Assembly: GCF_020171805.1 (NCBI RefSeq)
Contig: NZ_JAIVAF010000007.1
Coordinates: 84,599-148,598, forward strand
Direction of reading: 5' to 3'
Length of the DNA: 64,000 nucleotides
Source: Guptibacillus algicola
GTDB taxonomy: Bacteria; Bacillota; Bacilli; Bacillales; Guptibacillaceae
In this document: positions 60,082 through 64,000 of the stretch, one piece after another
Position numbering within the stretch: the stretch's first letter is position 1
How the letters are laid out: every line of letters begins with the position of its first letter
Made by a program: the position numbers and the translations under genes
The notes under the pieces: model-generated
What the model saw: the letters and a program-made list of their open reading frames with translations, nothing else
Told to the model about the DNA's origin: nothing
The model's database searches: none

Positions 60082-61032
60082 ATGAATATTGTCTGTACTT
60101 CAAAACTTAAGTCCGAAATTAAGAACAACTTGGTACAAGAATACCCTGATGCCACGTTTCAATTTTATCCATCTATGAATGAGGCGGAAGAGCATCTGCA
60201 CGAAGCTGAAGTACTGATTACATATGGCGAAGACGTTGCTAGGAAGCATATTCAAAAAGCAAAACAACTAAAGTGGATTATGGTTTTGTCTGCTGGAGTG
60301 GAGCTGTTACCTTTTAAAGAAATTAAAGAGAGAGGTATATTCGTTACAAATGCGAGGGGCATTCATAGCATTCAAATGGCTGAATATACGCTTTGGGCAA
60401 TGCTTGTAACAGCACGCAATACGAAAGAACTACTCGCAAATGAATCTTCTAATACGTGGAACAAGAGGATGCGTTTAAATGAGATATCTGGAGCGACTGT
60501 AGGTGTTATAGGAACTGGAGCTATTGGTTGCGAAATCGCTCGTATCTCAAAAACATTCAATATGACGACAATAGGAGTTAATCGAAAAGGACATGCTACG
60601 GATTATTTCGATGCCGTTTATTCAAACGACAATGTGATGGAGATGATTCCTAAATGCGATTATCTCGTAAGTGTACTTCCGAGTACTCCAGATACCTATC
60701 ACTTCTTTACAAGTTCTCACTTTCATGCCATGAAAGAAAGCTCTGTATTCATTAATATAGGGAGAGGCGACGCGGTAGACGAGCAGGCATTAATCGAAGC
60801 ACTTCAAAATGAAGAGATTCACCATGCTGTACTCGATGTGTTTGAACAAGAGCCACTTGAAGAATCGCATCCATTTTGGGGGATGTCTAATGTTACGGTA
60901 ACTCCTCATCACTCAGGGGTGTCTCCTAATTACCAGCCTAGAGCGATCGAGATTTTTAAACGCAATTTCAACGAGTATTTGAACGGTACCAATGATTTTC
61001 AAAATATTATTAATCCTGATAGGGGGTATTAA
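60082..61032 (+). CDS. D-2-hydroxyacid dehydrogenase
   Basis: A 316-residue NAD-dependent dehydrogenase. The cofactor motif is VGVIGTGAIGCEIA, the substrate arginine lies in NIGRGDAVDE, the glutamate in FEQEPLEE and the catalytic histidine in TPHHSGV. The sequence is closest to phosphoglycerate-dehydrogenase-like hydroxyacid dehydrogenases; the acid substrate is unknown. GAGGTG precedes the ATG. The cobalamin adenosyltransferase gene follows with a two-base gap. Confidence 0.9.
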   Translation: MNIVCTSKLKSEIKNNLVQEYPDATFQFYPSMNEAEEHLHEAEVLITYGEDVARKHIQKAKQLKWIMVLSAGVELLPFKEIKERGIFVTNARGIHSIQMAEYTLWAMLVTARNTKELLANESSNTWNKRMRLNEISGATVGVIGTGAIGCEIARISKTFNMTTIGVNRKGHATDYFDAVYSNDNVMEMIPKCDYLVSVLPSTPDTYHFFTSSHFHAMKESSVFINIGRGDAVDEQALIEALQNEEIHHAVLDVFEQEPLEESHPFWGMSNVTVTPHHSGVSPNYQPRAIEIFKRNFNEYLNGTNDFQNIINPDRGY

Positions 61033-61034
61033 GG

Positions 61035-61586
61035 GTGAAAATTTATACAAAAACAGGTGATAAGGGCGAGACGTCGTTAATATATGGAAAGCGTGTACCC
61101 AAAAGTGATATCAGAGTGGAAGCCTATGGAACTTGTGATGAAGCTAATTCTCAGATCGGACTAGCGCTGAGCTACGTCTCTAACACTCGTTTTGAAGGAA
61201 AAGAGAACTGGGATGCTATTTTTCATAAAATCCAAACGTGGTTGTTTCATATTGGAGCGGAGCTTGCTACTCCTCATGGTAAAAATGTTAGTTGGAAGGT
61301 AGAACCTTCACATATTAAAGAGATGGAAACTCAGATTGATGTATGGGAGAAACAGCTCGAACCTTTGAAAAACTTCATATTGCCAGGCGGAAATCCAGCA
61401 GGTGCAAGCCTTCATGTTGCGAGAACCATTGTACGCCGTGCTGAACGACATGCGATCTTGGTAGAAGAGGTCAACCCACTCGTGCTTTCATTCTTAAACC
61501 GACTATCGGATTTTCTATTCGTAGCGGCGAGATATATTAATTACCATATGGGAGAAAAAGAGTCGGTTTTGCATCAAGAAAATTAG
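61035..61586 (+). CDS. Cob(I)yrinic acid a,c-diamide adenosyltransferase, PduO type
   Basis: A 183-residue enzyme that forms adenosylcobalamin from cob(I)alamin and ATP. The N-terminal TKTGDKGETSLIYGKRVPKSD binds ATP, AYGTCDEANSQIG follows, and the C-terminal RRAERHAILV holds the catalytic arginine and glutamate. B. subtilis YvqK is similar. The start is GTG, after AGGGGGTATTAAGG, two bases after the stop of the hydroxyacid dehydrogenase. Confidence 0.92.
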   Translation: MKIYTKTGDKGETSLIYGKRVPKSDIRVEAYGTCDEANSQIGLALSYVSNTRFEGKENWDAIFHKIQTWLFHIGAELATPHGKNVSWKVEPSHIKEMETQIDVWEKQLEPLKNFILPGGNPAGASLHVARTIVRRAERHAILVEEVNPLVLSFLNRLSDFLFVAARYINYHMGEKESVLHQEN

Positions 61587-61612
61587 TAACATAGCTTGAA
61601 AAGAGTACATCA

Positions 61613-61659
61613 TTGACAATTGATGGTTTTACAATGTACACTATTTATAAACATTACAA
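61613..61659 (+). promoter_or_regulatory. perR promoter with a Per box
   Basis: TTGACA-N18-TACACT (61613-61642) is a sigma-A-type promoter. TTATAAACATTACAA (61645-61659) matches the Per box TTATAATNATTATAA at 12 of 14 defined positions and starts three bases after the -10, so PerR can repress its own gene. It lies 37 bases before the ATG. Confidence 0.65.
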
Positions 61660-61695
61660 TGTAAGAATGCTTGTTGGAAGAGAGGTGCATGACGA

Positions 61696-62130
61696 ATGGC
61701 TGAAGAAAAACTGCATGGAGCAATAGAAGCAATGAAAAGCTCGGGCGTGCGTATAACCCCTCAACGTCATGCCATTTTGGAACATTTGATCCAGTCTATG
61801 GCCCATCCTACAGCAGATGAAATATATAAGTCGCTTGAAGGAAAATTCCCTAATATGAGTGTAGCAACGGTTTATAATAACTTGAGAGTCTTTAAAGAGA
61901 TCGGACTCGTGAAAGAGCTAACTTATGGTGATTCTTCAAGCAGGTTCGATTGTGTAACAACTGATCACTACCATATTATCTGTGATGATTGTGGTAAAAT
62001 TGTAGACTTTCATTATCCGGGATTGGATGAAGTCGAAACGCTAGCTGAACAAGTTACTGGCTTCCAAGTTGGCGACCACAGGATGGAAATATACGGCTCA
62101 TGTCCTGATTGTCAAAAAAATAAACACTAA
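61696..62130 (+). CDS. perR: Peroxide-responsive repressor PerR
   Basis: A 144-residue Fur-family repressor. All metal ligands of B. subtilis PerR occur at the same numbers: H37, D85, H91, H93 and D104 for the regulatory Fe/Mn site and C96, C99, C136, C139 for structural zinc. Oxidation of H37 or H91 by peroxide inactivates it. The winged helix is residues about 10-80 ([18 protein letters not shown]). A Per box over its promoter indicates autoregulation; two further Per-like sites lie upstream of zosA and the TlpA-like gene. Confidence 0.95.
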   Translation: MAEEKLHGAIEAMKSSGVRITPQRHAILEHLIQSMAHPTADEIYKSLEGKFPNMSVATVYNNLRVFKEIGLVKELTYGDSSSRFDCVTTDHYHIICDDCGKIVDFHYPGLDEVETLAEQVTGFQVGDHRMEIYGSCPDCQKNKH

Positions 62131-62131
62131 C

Positions 62132-62165
62132 AAAAAAGCTCGCCTTCATTGGCGAGTTTTTTTAT
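62132..62165 (+). terminator. Terminator of perR
   Basis: CTCGCC and GGCGAG (62139-62144, 62151-62156) plus a G-U pair close a short loop; TTTTTTT follows. Confidence 0.82.
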
Positions 62166-62174
62166 TGGTAAGAA

Positions 62175-62210
62175 AAAAAACAAGGAGCTCCTACTAGCTC
62201 CTTGTTTTTT
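62175..62210. terminator. Second hairpin, terminator of ygzB
   Basis: A 15-bp stem, AAAAAACAAGGAGCT (62175-62189) with AGCTCCTTGTTTTTT (62196-62210), stands between perR and the converging ygzB. Confidence 0.85.
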
Positions 62211-62565
62211 ACTTATCTTGTTTCTTACTATTATATTTTTCGTCGAATTCTACACCTTCTAAGTTAGGGTCCATTGTTAGAGGTTGTTTACAATACATAC
62301 AGGCATCTACTCGTCCAAGCACCTTAGTGGTTCTCTCACAATTAGGGCAGGTGACTTGCACTGCTTTCGTCGATAACATGCCGATCCAGAAATATACGAC
62401 TGCACTTGCGATCGTAGCTAGAAATCCGATGATCATAAATGCTGTCATTAAGAAGACAGATGTTTTGAAGAATATACCTATATACATAATACCTATGCCA
62501 ATAAATACTAAGCTCAGTGCGAACGTACGAATTCTATTTATTTTGTTTGTATACTTTAATTGCAT
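62209..62565 (-). CDS. ygzB: YgzB (UPF0295) membrane protein
   Basis: A 118-residue protein with two membrane helices ([22 protein letters not shown] and [24 protein letters not shown]) and a cytoplasmic zinc-ribbon-like part with cysteines in VTCPNC and [12 protein letters not shown]. Function unknown. It is strongly conserved next to perR in Bacilli. The start ATG 62565 has GGAGGG eight bases upstream; an ATG six codons earlier lies before that site. Confidence 0.9.
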   Translation of the reverse strand: MQLKYTNKINRIRTFALSLVFIGIGIMYIGIFFKTSVFLMTAFMIIGFLATIASAVVYFWIGMLSTKAVQVTCPNCERTTKVLGRVDACMYCKQPLTMDPNLEGVEFDEKYNSKKQDK

Positions 62566-62747
62566 CGCTTGTCCCTCCTGCAACCAAGTATAGCATATGG
62601 ATTATCTGTAAGCACTTTCCTTTGGGTCTTCCATAAAAAGTTCAAAATTAGCATTGCTTAATTTATAACAGGATTTATAATATTGAATGTTGAATTGTTT
62701 AGACAAGTACGGTTCCAAGAATAAAAGTACTGCTGGAGGAAAGTCAG

Positions 62748-63617
62748 ATGGAAAATCTTTTAAGGCCGATTTACCAGGAAAGAGCTAGTCACCCTGAAAC
62801 TCTTGGCGTTATAGTAATAGAGAAAACGAAACCACATCATCCTTTGACTGATAACTTTGATGTTGTTCTACTGATTATTGTAAGCAACAATGAGAAGCCA
62901 TGGCTTGTTAAGCATTACGAGTTTGAGGATAAGAGAGCAGCGATGCATGTCGTGTCCGAGCAGCAAGTTCACGACTGGCTATTAACCGGAAGTCATCGTC
63001 GTTTGGTTGCATGGCTTGTTAATGGGAAGATCATCTTTGATCGAAATGAGTACATATCCGGATTGAAAGAACGCATACGTGATTTCCCTGCCGAGGAACG
63101 TACTCGTAAGATTGGCGTTGAATTCGCTAAGCTTATAAGAAGGTATATGGACGGAAAAGAATTGTTTGCTTCCAAACAATACATGGATGCGTACAATTTT
63201 ATCTTGCATGCACTGCATCATCTTGCGCGTCTATCTGTAATCGAACATGGTTTTCATCCAGAAATCACAGTTTGGAATCAAGTGAAACACATTGAGCCTG
63301 AGATCTTTAAATTGTATACAGAACTTCTAACTGGTGAAGACCCTCTAGATAAGCGTCTTGAACTGCTTCTGCTTGCTAATGACTTTTCACTTTCATCTAA
63401 ATCCTTTAACGCTACGCTTCATATAAGAAAGGTGATGAATGAGCGCGAAGGGGTTTGGACGTACCAGGAGCTTTTGGAGGACGATCAACTTAAAGAGTAC
63501 GGAATAGATTTAGGTGCTCTACTAGAATATATGGTTGAGAAAGAACTGGTAGAGGTTCTCCTTTCTGAAACAAAAGGTGAGGGAATATACAGTCGTCAAT
63601 ATCGAGCGAAATCATGA
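62748..63617 (+). CDS. ygxA: YgxA nucleotidyltransferase-like protein
   Basis: A 289-residue protein. ENLLRPIYQERASHPETLGVIVIEK and the following DNFDVVLLIIV and LVKHYEFEDKRAAMHVV are YgxA signatures, with a nucleotidyltransferase-like N-terminal fold (about 1-110) and a helical C-terminus ending in a small winged-helix-like part (TYQELLEDDQLKEYG). Its biochemical role is unknown. In B. subtilis ygxA lies just upstream of an rRNA operon, as it does here. GGAGG precedes the ATG by nine bases. Confidence 0.9.
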   Translation: MENLLRPIYQERASHPETLGVIVIEKTKPHHPLTDNFDVVLLIIVSNNEKPWLVKHYEFEDKRAAMHVVSEQQVHDWLLTGSHRRLVAWLVNGKIIFDRNEYISGLKERIRDFPAEERTRKIGVEFAKLIRRYMDGKELFASKQYMDAYNFILHALHHLARLSVIEHGFHPEITVWNQVKHIEPEIFKLYTELLTGEDPLDKRLELLLLANDFSLSSKSFNATLHIRKVMNEREGVWTYQELLEDDQLKEYGIDLGALLEYMVEKELVEVLLSETKGEGIYSRQYRAKS

Positions 63618-63652
63618 TTTAAAAAAACGGAGGAAAAATATAATAAAAAGGG

Positions 63653-63681
63653 TTGACCATATTTTTCCCCCGTGCTATATT
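63653..63681 (+). promoter_or_regulatory. rRNA operon promoter P1
   Basis: TTGACC-N17-TATATT, preceded by an A/T-rich stretch (63620-63650) that may act as an UP element. Confidence 0.75.
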
Positions 63682-63737
63682 ATTACTTGTCGCCGCAAGA
63701 GAGCAACGCGGCAAACAAAAAGATTTCAAAAACGTTG

Positions 63738-63767
63738 TTGACTTCGGACGAGTTAATGTGGTACATT
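63738..63767 (+). promoter_or_regulatory. rRNA operon promoter P2
   Basis: TTGACT-N18-TACATT lies 85 bases after P1, the tandem arrangement common for Bacillus rRNA operons. Confidence 0.7.
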
Positions 63768-63803
63768 AATAAAGTCGCTGAAAACGACATTGAAAGAAAC
63801 AAA

Positions 63804-63823
63804 TCGATCTTTGAAAACTGAAC
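63804..63823 (+). promoter_or_regulatory. rRNA leader antitermination/boxA-type element
   Basis: TCGATCTTTGAAAACTGAAC is the leader sequence found upstream of 16S rRNA in Bacillus operons; it includes a boxA-like CTTTGA. It marks the start of the processed leader. Confidence 0.6.
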
Positions 63824-63883
63824 GAAACGCCATGCGAGAAATTGTTTCTACGGAAACAACATTGTTTTAAAGCTAGATTAGAC

Positions 63884-64000
63884 TTTCTATCGGAGAGTTT
63901 GATCCTGGCTCAGGACGAACGCTGGCGGCGTGCCTAATACATGCAAGTCGAGCGGAGAAATGGGAGCTTGCTCCCATTTCTCAGCGGCGGACGGGTGAGT
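63884..64000 (+). rRNA. rrs: 16S ribosomal RNA, 5' end (cut by window edge)
   Basis: The conserved 5' end GAGAGTTTGATCCTGGCTC begins near 63893, followed by the invariant GGACGAACGCTGGCGGCG segment and the V1 hairpin (GAAATGGGAGCTTGCTCCCATTTC). The mature start was placed at TTTCTATCGG by comparison with B. subtilis, so it may be off by a few bases. Most of the gene lies beyond the window. Confidence 0.95.

Overview
The window reads as a chromosomal segment of a spore-forming, low-GC Gram-positive bacterium of the family Bacillaceae. The evidence is dense AGGAGG-type ribosome binding sites, frequent TTG/GTG starts, spore proteins (SspK, a gamma-type SASP, PdaA, YfhD/YfhE-like), sigma-B- and sigma-G-like promoters, PerR, and a long run of genes in the order known from the Bacillus subtilis yfk-yfj-yfh-yga region. 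That run ends in perR-ygzB-ygxA followed directly by an rRNA operon. Genus and species cannot be fixed from this window; about 115 bases of 16S rRNA are visible at the right edge.

Layout. 1-9.9 kb is mixed accessory and housekeeping content: the end of a YitT-family membrane protein, a TspO-like protein, an NADP oxidoreductase behind a TetR-type palindrome, RarD, a DrrAB-type ABC exporter, a frameshifted methyltransferase and an orphan siderophore-type amino-acid N-hydroxylase with a Fur-box-like site. 9.9-20.9 kb is rich in stress and signalling genes: two PAS-STAS proteins (one a YtvA-like LOV photoreceptor), a YkuI-like protein with an eroded EAL domain, a YjbQ / LMW-phosphatase / fructosamine-kinase cluster, YtxH and YihY proteins behind a sigma-B-like promoter, the zinc P-type ATPase ZosA, and a VLRF1-type protein behind a second sigma-B-like promoter. 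20.9-31.2 kb carries a nucleotidyltransferase-like/methyltransferase fusion, a TlpA-like thiol protein behind a near-perfect Per box, MFS and MATE transporters, YfkD, PdaA, a YfjP-type DNA glycosylase and an RlmD/YfjO-type rRNA methylase.

31.2-32.7 kb is the most unusual part. A dense DnaA-box cluster (six TTATNCACA matches within about 165 bp) follows the rRNA methylase. A tRNA-like RNA without a normal anticodon loop sits in the leader of a GNAT acetyltransferase gene, joined to mutually exclusive hairpins, one of which covers the ribosome binding site. 32.7-43.6 kb is the conserved yfh/yga core (yfhF, recX, yfhH, sspK, yfhJ, yfhP, mutY, a gamma SASP, ygaB, ygaC), interrupted by one long palindromic repeat element. 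43.7-51.3 kb holds the YgaD ABC transporter and a complete five-gene oligopeptide ABC operon. 51.3-56.6 kb has YgaE, GsaB and a three-gene ABC-2 exporter. 56.6-59.3 kb is a surface module: an ECF-type sigma factor divergent from a DUF4397 protein with an MPKTG sorting signal, a class F-type sortase and a two-TM potassium channel. 59.3-64 kb runs Bcp, a hydroxyacid dehydrogenase, cobalamin adenosyltransferase, autoregulated PerR, YgzB, YgxA and the tandem promoters and start of an rRNA operon.

Peroxide stress is a thread through the window: perR has a Per-box-like site over its own promoter, and similar sites precede zosA and the TlpA-like gene. All functional calls rest on motifs and remembered family features read by eye; no database search was run.
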